Source of the DNA: Xiphias gladius
Taxonomy: Eukaryota > Chordata > Actinopteri > Istiophoriformes > Xiphiidae
Assembly: GCF_016859285.1 (NCBI RefSeq)
Contig: NC_053413.1
Location: 14,113,001-14,177,000 of the forward strand
Direction: 5' to 3'
Length of the DNA: 64,000 bases
Shown here: positions 50,522-62,593 of the stretch, piece after piece
How the letters are laid out: each line of letters starts with the position of its first letter
Numbering within the stretch: the first letter of the stretch is position 1
Notes under the pieces: model-generated
The model's database searches: none
Told to the model about the DNA's origin: nothing
The model's input: only the letters and a program-made list of their open reading frames with translations
Program-made: the position numbers and the translations under genes

Positions 50522-53500
50522 ATGGAGGAAGGAAAGGTGGTTGATAATATCCAAGAAAAATCCAGTTCCCCTGCACCCACTGGGCTTCCCATTAATTGGG
50601 GGCTCATCACTGGCCCTGTCCCTGAGCCTGTTTTCCCTGCACCCTCTTTGAGCGCCCAACTTCCTCCTCCTCAGAGTTCAGCTGTGCATGCACTACAGAC
50701 CAAGGTGAAGTCACTCACACAGAGAAGGACAAGAGGGAGAGACAGAGAGAAGGAAAGAGAGAGGTTGGACACAGAGGTCCTGGTGAGCAATCCCGCAGGG
50801 CAGATTTCATCTGAAGTTTTTCTGAGACAGAGACCCAGAGGAAAGGGTCAGCTATCTCTGCCTGCTGCCTCTTGGCGATCAGGCGCTGCAAAGAACTTGA
50901 GCAGTAGCGATGAAGAGGAGGAGGTAGAGGTGCAAGTCAGGTTGGAGATCCACAGCCCTCCAGCTGAAGCACAAGGGGAGCAGCTGTTCCGGGGCGGTGA
51001 AGAAACTGAAGAAGAGAGGTCAGAAGAAAATGAAGACCAGGTCATTTTTCTGTCAGGCCCGTCTTGTGGGCTCGGGGCGGGTACCAGTCTGGATAGTCTT
51101 TTGACTGATAACTCAAGCAGTAGTAAGGATGACCCATCTCCTCCTCCTCCGCCACCTGTGCTCTTTTCCTGTTCTGCCACCACCTCTGCTTCTACAACAT
51201 CCTCCTCTTCTTCCTCCTCATCTTCCACATCAACCAGACATTGGGCTCCACCAAAGGGCTTCTGGAGAGTGGCACGCCCAGAAACATTGCTTCTAAATGG
51301 TGTTGGCCCTCATAACGTACACTCCACATTGCCTCTGAAGGACTATACTCAGACAGAAGCACTTGCAGAGCCTCAGAGGAAGTCTAAACCAGCCGAGACA
51401 GGCACTAAAAGCAATGTAGGAGGTGTGGTGGATGACAGCGATGCAGCCTCAGAATTCAAGCACTCCACCAGTGTGGAGTGCTACCTGGACAGATGTGAGC
51501 AAAAGGAAACAGATGCTGGTGACCTTGCAAAAGGGGTGTACAGTTCAGACAGCTTGGAGAGCATATCTTCACAGAGTGGGCTACTCTCAGCTGATGAGAA
51601 GCTGAGGGTGAAGCAGAGGGCTTATGCAAAGTTAAGAGAAAGACAACAAAACTGCAGGGAGGAGAGAGAGCAGAGCGGAGGAGAAAGTGCTGGTTGTTAT
51701 GGAGACACAACATGCAAAGTGGATAGTAAAGGTAGGTCTGTTTAGGGAAATAGTATATATTTATTGTCAAATGTATTGTCAAAAACGCTAGACCTGTCTT
51801 AAGAGTGTCAGAGATCAGCCTGGAACCAATTAACAGACAAGATCTTGATCTTTATCCATCTTGAGTTGCTATTTATTTTTAGTTTGTTGATGAATGAATT
51901 GTATTCCATTGAAGTTGTCTGACAAAGTGTTGTCAAGCCTCTGACCATGATACGAAACTCCTAGCTTCGGTTTTGCACAAAATCTGACTCTACTTTATTA
52001 CATATCTATGAAATATAGTTTTAGTTGTGTGTCTGTAGAAGAATAACAAAGAAACAAGCAGAAACACTTTGAATATGCTAATATACTTTATACAACAGTT
52101 CACCATACAGATTGAATGAAGACTCATGTTTGTTCTTTATAAACAAGGGGCTCAGTCATACTGTAGTTGTTTGATTTTTATTTGCAACTTGCACAGTGTG
52201 GGTGGACATTGTAAGCTGGATACTATCCCAACTACAGTATTTTGAACAGTTTAAAAGCTCCGGGGGTGTGTTGCCATTTTGAGTGGAGACAGAAAATTCG
52301 GAGTAGTGCTTTGGAAAGTGCAAACTTTCTCCCAAAACTTTGTAAAGCTTTTTAAAACGTTAACATTTTGTCCACTTTGTCTATCTTGTAGAATGCTTTC
52401 CAGCTGTTGCAGCCATCCGGAGTGCCATATACAAGCCTTTGTTTGCCAAGCCTATGATATTGTATAGAAATGCAGTATGTAACCCGGCTGATTCCCAGTG
52501 TTGAACAGATGTCAGAGCGCAGATGTGCATATCTGAGGGCGTTGCTATTATTAGCAGTCTTAGCAGTGGGGGAAGTGTCCCTGCTTTTATATCTCTGTCT
52601 GTGTGCTAATGGATGTCTTTGTGTGCATCAAGGGTGACAGATTATGTATTTTCCCATGCTTTGTATCTGTAATATTGTTTATGTCTGCTCTATGTGTGTG
52701 TGTCGGTGCAAGACATACTGGTAAATCCATGATGATCAAGTGATTTTATTTCCCTTTCGTCACAGGGAAATCTGCCGTTATCTGCCTCTTAGTGGTTGCA
52801 TAACCTATGTTTTTTTTTCTTTTTTGTGACTGACATTATGAGATTGCCACTGAAAGTAATGGTACGACAGTTTATGAAAATCGTTATGATCATACAATCC
52901 AATTATTTTAATACCCACATGTGTAGGTTACATTATGGCTGATGGCTCTTCTGGCAGTAGTCTTTGCACCAGGCAAATATTAAAACACTAAATAAGAACT
53001 GAACTGAACACTAAGTAAGAACTGAATATGATAAATCTTTGGGTTAGAAAAATGTACAGGAAAAACAAAGATTGGAGCAACTCCGTGCTCTTTAGACATA
53101 AAACCTTGGAGCACTTTTTAAAGCTTTTACATCTGAACATTGTTGAATCACAAAATTTAACATTAGTGCTGTCACAATCACACCATCTGACATTTTATTT
53201 CCAGTCCACTGAATCAGCACATCTGTTAAGATTTGTTCTTTTATTCTCTGTTTTATGTCAGTCGAAGGTGCCGATGGGGTTTTAGACGGCTCAGACTCAG
53301 CCATGCTTGCTCAGGAACTTGAACCCTATTTGAGGTGAGTAACTCAATGCTTCTTCGTGAACTTGGCAGGAGTGGTGACATACAACTCCTATACACTATT
53401 TATATCTTCTCCCCATGAATTCCACTATTACAGCTCTGTTTGTGGGAATTTAGCGTTTATTTTTTCCTGGAATGAAGAGGCTAGATTGCCAAACAGGCTT

Positions 53501-56500
53501 CCTCATGCACAATCAAAATAACTATTGTGACAACAGTGTTTAATCATTTACAAGAGGAAATGCTGACATGAAATACAATAAATTTATAAAGACATACAAA
53601 TATGAAATCAAATATATTGATGAAGCTGATATTTTTACCCAAATAAAATTATGAAATGAAGTTCTTGTTTGCAAAAGATTTGCAAACTGTTAAACTTTAT
53701 GATATGAATAAAGTCTTAAAACCTTGTAATTATTGCAGATGAGACACCGAACAAAAACGTCAGGTCATACATGAAGGTGTCATCCTTTAAGTAAGTGAAA
53801 TAAAATAAATAGATAAATAAATAAATTGAACATGTTTTTCTGCACCCCAGCAATAAAAACACAAATTTCTCAATTTTTCAACATAGACGACATTGACGTA
53901 TTTCTTAAATTATTCAGCTGATCCACCCTTTTCAGTTTATCCTCAGCAATGCCACCAATACTCTAGAGGCCATTATTATGACATAGTGCGTTATGAATAT
54001 CATGATTAGAAACTGAAGAATGAAACAGCTGCACAAGATACCAAAGCAGGCTGCTAATTATACCACGTTTGACAGTGTTGGGATGAAACACTGACACCAC
54101 AAACTGTAATCTATTGAAACACAACATGTTCTCCTCTTGACACACAGGAGACAATGAATCACACTCAGTCCATTACAAGGATTATCCACATGGCTGGTGT
54201 ATCATGCTATCTTTATCACTGGGCCAGGGGATAAAGACAAGTACAGACGATGAAGCACAATGCCGAGCAGCTTAGCTGCTCGGCATAAGGATAGATGGAT
54301 GGATGACGTTTCTCTCTGCTGCTCACCGCCAGTGCCACGCCCCAGTCTATCTATCTGATATTACATAAGACAGCTTAGGAGAACGCAGCTTGATTCACTC
54401 TACATTAAGTCAGTCTGTGGTGAATATGATGTTGCTGGATATGTCACAACACACAATAAGCTTTGCACATTTGAAGACTTCATCAAATACTCAGTTTCAT
54501 TCAAACAGATGGCAATATAATCTAGTCTCATCATGCATGTGATTCTATCCATTCCATTGCTGTTTTCATCACCTAAATGATTAATTTCTGTACTATAGCA
54601 TCTTTCTCTCTCTTTCTCTTGATTGTCAGGTCACTTCTTGTGATCACTGATGACCTTCCTCTGAGCCCAAGACATGAGCATGCGAAGCGTCTCCTGGAGC
54701 GAGCACGTCTCAAGGCTCGCTCCACTCACAGTAAAGGTGATCGCCCCTGCAGGCGCTCCCATTCTGATCAGAGATCCACTGTGTAAGTTGGCTACAGATG
54801 CCTACATGGGCAATGACTTCTTTGGCATCTTCACAACTTAGTTGAGACAGTGCAGTCGTGCATAGGTGTGCATTTGTGTGCATTGTTATGAATCAGTGGT
54901 GTAAGAAAAAGTTCCATTTACTAATCAGTTCTTAGTCTCTCTGGAAATTCCTTTGTTTCTATGACTGTTTCCATGTTTCAAAGTATTCCAAGCATTCATT
55001 TAATTTATAATATGGAGCATTTGCAATGGCTCCTACATTTGTGACTAGACAACAAACCTGGTCTGTGGTGGCTGAGACATACCTGTCGCCACTATCTACA
55101 GTATGTCTTTACCATGTCATTTGTTTATTTTATCACCTGTAGTTTGGAAAATGGGCACCATATGAGAATACTCAGTTTTATACAGATTCTTCAGTCAACC
55201 CAGTCTGTTGCTGAGAGATGACTGATATTAAATTTTAAGTGAATTTTCATTTGTTTTCGTTTTGCCCCATTTTCATAAGATACTAGTGTACAAGTTGAAT
55301 TAAACTCTCTTATAGACAAAATATGTTTTGCTTTAAAATGTCTATAGTAAGCACTTCTTCTTTCTTGCAGGAAGAAGCAGCAAGAATCTCCCAGCCCAAC
55401 GCCAGTGCAGAAAGCTGTGCAAATCAAAGACAATCTTACAACTCAAGCTGGTCCCCTCCTCATCCCAACTCAAAGAGACACTGCCCCTGGTGACCAAGTA
55501 GGTCGATCTAGACGGTATGGTTGTTCACCCACACGGGTACGCTTTGAGGATGAATCAGAGAAAGAAGCAGAGTCTCGGTACTTGGATAGAGTCAGACAGC
55601 GTGGCAGGCCTGGGGTGCCTAAGTCCAAGAGTAAAGAAAGTAATACAGATTCTAGCAGTAGTGGTTCAGAGAGGAGCAGAAGCCATAGAACTGTCTCCAT
55701 GCCTCCCTCACAGAAGCAAGAAGATAAAGGTGTCAGAGGTGAAACCACAACAGTGATTAAAGAGATAATAGTGCTGGTGAAGAAATGTGAGGCATGTGGC
55801 TCTGTAGTCAGGGAACCTCAGCCGATCTTATCACCATCAAATCCACAGAATTCTGTGCCACAGCAGCCTTGCAACCCAGAGGACCCAGGGGGAAAAGCGG
55901 TTCCTCGCTGGGTGCCTCCAAACAAGCCAGAGGCAAGTACTCGTCCTAAAGCTCCTCTAACTGTCACTTTTGCTGGAGCTTTTGTGCTGGGGGAAAATAA
56001 AGAGAGTAGCACAGGGTGGAAGTCATCAGGGTTTGGGAAGCTTAGGAGAAGGAGCAGGAAAGGAGAAAGTCGGCTGGAGTCTGGTCATGGCCCTTATGGT
56101 CCATCATGGGCTCAACGGCGTAACTCAAATCCACGCAATAGGGTCAACTTGAGCAGAGCTGTTTCATTTGCCCCTGGCAGTCCCGTTGCTCTTGAGCCAT
56201 GTGTGCTGGAGGCATCCGGTGGACTCAGGGAATCACCAACGCCATCGCTTCCTATAAAGTCAGCCCTAAAGTCGAGCTCAAGGAATCGCTCTGCTGCTGG
56301 TACATCCACAGTTCAGTTCCAGGTTACCTCAAATCATGGAGGAGAGGGCGGGTCTCAGCATTCAGCCCTGCTGGACTCTCCAGACACAAGAAGGGAGTCC
56401 CCAGTGTCTTTAATCCAAGGGACACCCGTAACAAGCAACCCCGTGCCCTGTATCAGGCCCTCCACTCTGAGGTACTCCCCAGCCCGACTCGCCACAGACC

Positions 56501-59500
56501 TGCCAACTGCTGAACTCTGGGATGCCACACCAGATGGAACAGGTGAGTGGTCACTGTGGTTGAGCCATGAGCCATGGATACATTACAGTTCCTATGGCAG
56601 ATAGTTAAGAGATTTGAGGACCTTTAATGTCTGTTGTTTGATTGATGGAATCATGGATTGATAATGTATTTTATTGTTAGAGGGTTTACTATCCTTTGCT
56701 CAAGTAAGTGTAGTAATTCCATATTGTAACAAGACTAGGTCAAAATCTGGTATATGGCTGGATTGCCCCTTTATCTGTTGCTTCTCTCCTACTTTCTGTG
56801 CTCAGATACACAGTATTTTATTACAGCCGAATTCCCAATAAAGCTGCTCTCATTTACATTAGTCTTTGTTTTCCTTTTTTATAACCGTGACGTCATCTGA
56901 CAAAATCACCATACACATAAGTTAAAGACAACGGCTTTGCTTTCCCTACGGAAAGTAGTTAAGGTTTGTCCAAAAAGTCGCTAGATTTGTCGCTAGGTGC
57001 TTTTGTGAAGAAAAGTCACTAAAAGGGTGTGAAAGGTCGGTAAATGTAGTGAAAAACTCCCCCTGATGACCTAAGAGAAACTGTTTGCGCCTATTCGTTT
57101 CGAAAGAACAACAACTAATGGTGTAACTTCAGCACTTAGTCACGTGGCATTCAGCTGACCAATGGTTCAACTGTATCACTTAGTCAGTCAGTCAGTCAGT
57201 CAGTCACGGACATTTGCGTTTATAGGGCTGGCCCTGCTGTTGGGGTCCAGCCAAAAATGTTATTTTTTAAGTAAGTTGTGCATTAAATTTTTTACTTATA
57301 AGTAAAAGTACTTAAATACCATCAGTAAAATGTATCAACAGTATAAGTACTATAGTAGTAGTCAATGTTGTGGAGTAAAAAATACAATATTTCCCTCTGA
57401 AATGTAGTTAACTACAAGAATAAAGTACCATTTTATGTTACTTTATAAGTACCTCTAAAATTAGTTAATTACATTGAGGAACAGTGGACGTAGAACTTAA
57501 CTTTCTGCAGATATCAGAATATCATTGCTGAAATTGGTTCTGTGGAATTTGCATCATCACATTTAAAACCTTGCAGAATAAAACACAATACAACAGAACA
57601 GAACCGAACAGAACAAAATGATTCCTTGACATTCTTCTCTACCAGCAGGTTTAAGTGGAGACGCTGGCTCTGGTCCTGAGTGTCGACCAGCTCTGCGAGG
57701 CCTGGCTATGTCTCGGGCGGAGGACCTCAGAGCTGAGCTGCTGAGAGCAGAACATCTGAAAGCTGAGGCCACATGGGAGGAAAACTCTGACGCGTCCAGG
57801 TAAGCCAAGATAACAACACTCTTTTCATAGAACATATAATACCACAATAAATCCCTTGCCCCCACCGATGCTGTTCCCAAAATGACTTGAGCGTGCCAGT
57901 GGTAGCAGTTAGGAGATTAAAATCCTGACCTACCGTCCGCAGGATGTTACTGTTCCTAATATTCTGTGAATATCAAGACAATCCTGCCCTCTTCTGGAAA
58001 CTACAAGCACTAGCAGTATGATAAAAAACATTAGCACACTGATCATTTTAACAGATCTTAAAATGTCTCAATCCCTGTGGTCCTGCTAACATCTGAGTCT
58101 ACAATACTGTCTTACTAAAAAATACGTTCAACCTTTATTTTACAGAAAGCTGGATGGACGGCCAAAGCTCTTCCTCCGTCGCTTCTTTTCCTCCATTGGG
58201 CTGAATAGTGTTGGTAGACTTGTTAAAGGAGGCCGCTCCAGCAGCATGGAGCAGCTCACCATCTCCACTGCCCCCCGGGCCAGCTCTGCTTCCCCGAGCC
58301 CCACGCGCAGACCACAGCCTACCATTCGCATACAGCGGACACCCTCACTGCAGACCCTGCACACAGTGAGCAAGAGTACATTTTTTCACGCCATGTTATT
58401 TTTACTTCTGGACTGCGGTGCTGCTCTGTGACTGTCTTTGTATTCTCTTCATTTTTGTTGTATTTGATCACATCAAATAGATGTGACTTACACCTCAAAA
58501 AGGTAAGCCGTAGGGAGAAAGCATCTTATGTACATGTCTGAAAAACTTCCAGTTCCGCTTTGAAGTATCTTTCATTACTTATGTGCCACAAACCAAGGAT
58601 TTGACGTATTATTGCCTGACACTGGCAGCACAAATAATGCATTCGTGCTTCCTTCCACTTTCTGTGATAGCCATCCTTGTTGTCCTCTTGGCAGCTACAA
58701 GGGTACACTAAACAGATGTAAACAGCTTTCTGCTCCAGCCAATCACAGCCTCTATTAGCATAATGTGCGTTTGTGGTGCCAAACTCGGTCTTGTTGGTTT
58801 TAGAGGGATGTTGGAGCCAAAAGGTCCAAGTTCCAAAAGCTGATCTGGTGCATTTTGCCAGTATGAAATACACAATTTGCTACAGTTCCATTTATTTGCC
58901 ACTAGGTGCTGCCACTGGCCCAACTGCGCAAAGCCTCCTCAGTGCAGAGTTTAGAGAGAAAAACAGAGCGTTCAACAATACTGGGAGAGGTGCAGATACC
59001 ATACGGCCTAGCGCCCAGGTAGGTGTCAAAGAAAAATAAAACAGAGAGAAAGACAGAGAGGTAGAAAAATTATATGTGGTATTAAACCACATTCTACATC
59101 TGTTTAATTCAATAGTTTACTTAAGTAATGACAAGAGCTGAATTTCTGCTTCTACAGCCCTGACAGCCCTCAGCTCGAGCTTCACAGGGCCCTGAGTGTT
59201 GAGGACGTACTTGGCTCCAGAATAGTGCGTCCGGTGGGCCGGGTCACCCAGGCTTTCCCTGATGGGACCCTCCTCCTGGAGCTCATCAGACCCCCAAATG
59301 GTCCTTTTGGTTTTGTCATCTCGAGAGGCAAAGGCCGACCAGACACAGGTAACTTTTTTAAATCAATATTTCATAGAATCTGGAGTTTGGTTTTGCAATT
59401 GTTTATTAATTTTGGGGGTAACTTTATTGTCTTAGCCTGCAGTTATGCTATTCTCCAATCATATATTATGTACCCTGAAAGTAGAATAGAATAGAAACGT

Positions 59501-60100
59501 TGCCTCTATAATAATAATCTTTATAATAATTGTTATGATATAAATTAACCTTGGCTTTATTGTTATATAGGCCTATAGGCAAAATTGATAATCAAACATA
59601 ATCAGATACATCAGCAGCAGTCAAAACACTTGGCCAAATATGGCAGAAATTCTATTACATGTTCAAGTTCTGTTCAAGTGTTTGTAAAATGTATTAAAAT
59701 GCTTTTCATCATGGTAAAGCTTTTATATGTTAATTATACTGGTTGCAGTTTTGTATACATCTGTTGTATATGGTTCACTGAACGCAAACGCATCCTCTGC
59801 CTCCTGTCTCTGCTTCCACCTGCTAAAGTCTACTTCCTCACAATTCGCCGTTGTTTTCATTTGTCTTCCTTCTTGCTCTTCCCCTTTTCTCGTATTCCTC
59901 TTCCAGGTGTATATGTAGAGAAAGTGGGCGACGGTAGTGGCGAAGGCCCCTATGTAGGTCTCCTCGGCATCGGTGATGAAATTCTGCAGGTGAATGGAGA
60001 GGCAGTTGCTGGCCTCAGTCTGGACCAGGTGACGCGGCTCATGACCCGGGAAAGCACCACTTCTCTTCGGATCATGCCGGCGCGTCGCAACCAACGCTGA
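50522..60100 (+). CDS. kiaa1614: KIAA1614-like protein with C-terminal PDZ-like domain
   Basis: Nine coding exons: 50522-51731, 53262-53334, 54630-54782, 55371-56542, 57649-57799 (or from 57646), 58146-58365, 58906-59018, 59158-59348, 59907-60100; 1159 codons (1158 aa, close to the human protein). The ATG at 50522 is the first in this frame after the acceptor at 50488. Seen: an acidic, Ser-rich N-terminal half (SSSDEEEEVEVQV, a poly-Ser run); a basic LRRRSRKGE stretch; the conserved KLFLRRFFSSIGL, RSSSMEQL, RTPSLQTLHT and LAQLRKASSVQSLE; then a PDZ-like end, NGPFGFVISRG, GLLGIGDEILQVNGEAV and QVTRLM, with GPFGF as the carboxylate-binding loop. The match to KIAA1614 is from memory of those conserved phrases; no molecular function is established. 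The extreme C-terminus is basic (RRNQR). Gene structure is very secure, the name less so. Confidence 0.85.
54260..54286. repeat. Perfect 12-bp inverted repeat with 3-bp loop
   Basis: ATGCCGAGCAGC (54260-54271), loop TTA, GCTGCTCGGCAT (54275-54286): all 12 pairs match. It lies in an intron of the KIAA1614-like gene, in a block (GGATAGATGGATGGATG follows) that may be repeat-derived. Confidence 0.9.
56731..57255. repeat. Dispersed repeat family, copy B
   Basis: Second copy of the family at 44697-45592, in an intron of the KIAA1614-like gene. It preserves the start (AAGACTAGGTCAAAATCTGG), the AATAAAGCTG block and the end block GGGCTGGCCCTGCTGTTGGG, but has a short (GTCA)n instead of the long array. 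Confidence 0.75.
57264..57490. repeat. Dispersed AGTACTTAAGTA-type fish repeat, copy 3 (partial)
   Basis: TATAAGTAAAAGTACTTAAAT, then GTGGAGTAAAAAATAC, CCTCTGAAATGTAGTTAACT and TTATAAGTACCTC give the family's internal landmarks. It directly abuts copy B of the other repeat family described at 56731-57255, inside an intron of the KIAA1614-like gene. Confidence 0.65.
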
Positions 60101-60792
60101 CTGGAAAGATAGACATGGCACAGAGCCATTTCTCCCGGGGCCATGGTTTCTAATTCAACACTGCAAACACTGCCGATGGGCTGTAACCTATAGGTGGATG
60201 TAATATAGTCAGCGTATATATCTCAGTGCAATTTCACATAGCAGAGTGGCCACATGGGATATCAGGGTTAGAGGTTCATTTCCTATTAGTGCAAACCCAT
60301 GTTCGACAATATGACGCTGCAAGGGACTTGGATTACCATGGCAAATCAATAAAATAACCAAATAACACATCTAAAACAGACCAAATCGAGTAGCAGAGAG
60401 AACTCCGCAAGGTAGAAACAGATTTCAGAGTGTATATTGTGATTCACAACTTGCACAACTTGTTTCTGTGCATAGGTTTGGTTGTTACGGTCAGATAGGG
60501 ATAGACTCAAACAACTCCACTTTTCTTTTCTTGTGATTTATGTTGCTCTTTAAAGCACACAGGATATGATCCCTTAAATGCTTAGTGAGCAGAACCATAT
60601 TGTGTCGCGTTTAAAATTTTGTGCAGTTCCGTTCCCCTTAATCTTGTTGATTGTTTCATATGATTGACAAAAGAAGGGATGTGCCACAAATGTTATCTTG
60701 GCCCATGAGACCCTCAAACAAAAAGCTATCTCAGAGATGTATATATATTTGTGCCCTCCACTGTAATGCAACTGCATCACAAATTGTGTCTA

Positions 60793-60798
60793 AATAAA
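60793..60798 (+). terminator. kiaa1614: Poly(A) signal of the KIAA1614-like gene
   Basis: AATAAA 693 nt after the stop codon. The intervening sequence has no coding signal, so it is taken as 3'UTR. Confidence 0.55.
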
Positions 60799-62410
60799 GG
60801 CGCTGATAATTATCTTTTTTCCATAGATGATATTTCCCTGGGGCTCTGCATGGTCTCTTCATTTGAATTGTGCTGTATCACGTAATGCTTCACGAAATTG
60901 ATACTGTTTTGCTTCGAAATAAAATGTTTTATTTTGTCAACAGTTTTATTCTTGAATGCACGGCAGTAATTAATTATGCACATTTGTGTCACAAAAATGG
61001 TCACACAACTACGAAATTGTGTCACGAGGTGTCCAGTCCTTAGATGCATGAACATATTTCAAATAGTTAAACTTGGAGCATGATTTCCAATAATGTGAGT
61101 TTATTAAGTTATTTCCTTGATTTGACAGGACAACCCATCAAAGTTAAACGTCCAGTCAGCCTCGAGTCCCCCGTGGCTGGGGCCAGTCAGGCCTACTGAA
61201 AGTGCAAATTTGAAGTCATTCATTTCAGTGCCTCCCACTAACAGAAATCTTGGGCCCAGTCGCGGTGTCGCTGGAAGACGTTTACAACCACGCGAGGGGG
61301 TCGGGCGACGCCGTTGTTACACAGGATGAAGGAAGAAGGTCGTGACGGCTGCTTAAAGGTCGTGACCGATTGTTGGGACCGATGCTTTTTGATACACCGG
61401 CTTTAAAAACGTGTGTAAAAAAAAAAAAAGTAACGTGTAAGATTTTCCATACTCAACATCTGCCTACCTATCTATCTATCTGCCTCACGTGCTCTATAAT
61501 TTCCCATGCCATCGGGTTATTTGACGGAATTTGGGCAAGGTGTACATTTAATAGACTACCAAAAAAAAAAAAAAAGCTCCGTGGGAAATCCGTTATTAGG
61601 ATGTACCTGCTACCATTTAGTCTGTCCTGGATGTGCTCTGATAGCGTGTCACCGTTGATGTTGCTGCTGTTTTATCTGATGGACCAGAAGCCGATGCGCC
61701 TTTATCTCCTCCAGCCATGACTCCGCATGGACCCCGGGGAACCGCCGACCAAAGCTCCCGACACGAACAATGACAAGCAAAAGCGCGTTTATTTATTTGT
61801 TTATTTATTTATCTATGAAGAATTGTCACATCCAATTAAGGCAACCTTATCATAATTAGGCCCCAGTCCTCTATTGTATCAGTGGCACATCTAGCCACAA
61901 GGCGCAGAAATAGATATGGATTAATGGATAGGCTCTTTTTTTTTTTTTTTTTTTTTTAGGATAAAATTATAAAATAAATAAAAAACAAAAAAGGGCAGGC
62001 GACCCTCTGCTATCATCAGTTATCTTATTTTGAATGGGCTCAGAGAAACCCCTTTGTTGAAAAAGAAATAGGTCAAAAGCTTAACCTGCGCTTTTGTTTC
62101 TTTCATCAAAAAAAATTAAAACACCTCAACTACAGCTCAGGCTACAGTAGACTACCTCACGTTGTTACAGGCCGTTGCGCTGTGCCTGTTTGCTTTTTTT
62201 TTTTTTTTTTTTTTAATGCTTTGCCCTCCACAAGCCTATATAGCCCACGACAGCCAAATAATAATGAATCATTTCATAAATAATGGGTTTAGGGGCTTAT
62301 CGGGAATGAAGAGGCCGCTGCCGTGCGCTTATCTCACTCGGCCACATTGCGGCCTGTGTTCCGCTCCCCATACTGAGGGAGCGCAGTGGATGCGGCGAGA
62401 AATAACTCAG

Positions 62411-62413
<3 letters not shown>

Positions 62414-62486
<73 letters not shown>
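62414..62486. repeat. (CA)n microsatellite
   Basis: Two CA runs separated by GCAAACAC, just upstream of the exon candidate at 62531. Confidence 0.97.
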
Positions 62487-62487
<1 letters not shown>

Positions 62488-62530
62488 GCTCCACAACTGG
62501 CAGAAAAAAAAAAAAAGAAAAACCTCAGAC

Positions 62531-62593
62531 ATGGATGACCCACTCACAAAATGGCTCCACTTACACAGTAACATCAACAACACGGCTGGAACG
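62531..62593 (+). CDS. Candidate first coding exon of an unidentified + strand gene
   Basis: The ATG at 62531 in a strong context (GACATGG) opens exactly 21 codons (MDDPLTKWLHLHSNINNT...) ending at a consensus donor ACG/GTAAGT. Upstream lie a (CA)n tract and two GCTTATC (GATA-type) boxes at about 62296 and 62325. No further exon was recognised before the window ends. I do not recognise the protein. It could be the start of a gene continuing to the right. Confidence 0.35.

Noticed and set aside
50848..51228. Acidic minus-strand frame
   Set aside because: Antisense of the Ser/Glu-rich first coding exon of the KIAA1614-like gene.
58500..58880. 115-residue minus-strand frame in an intron of the KIAA1614-like gene
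   Set aside because: No known domain and no splice context; possibly repeat-derived, but no family could be named.
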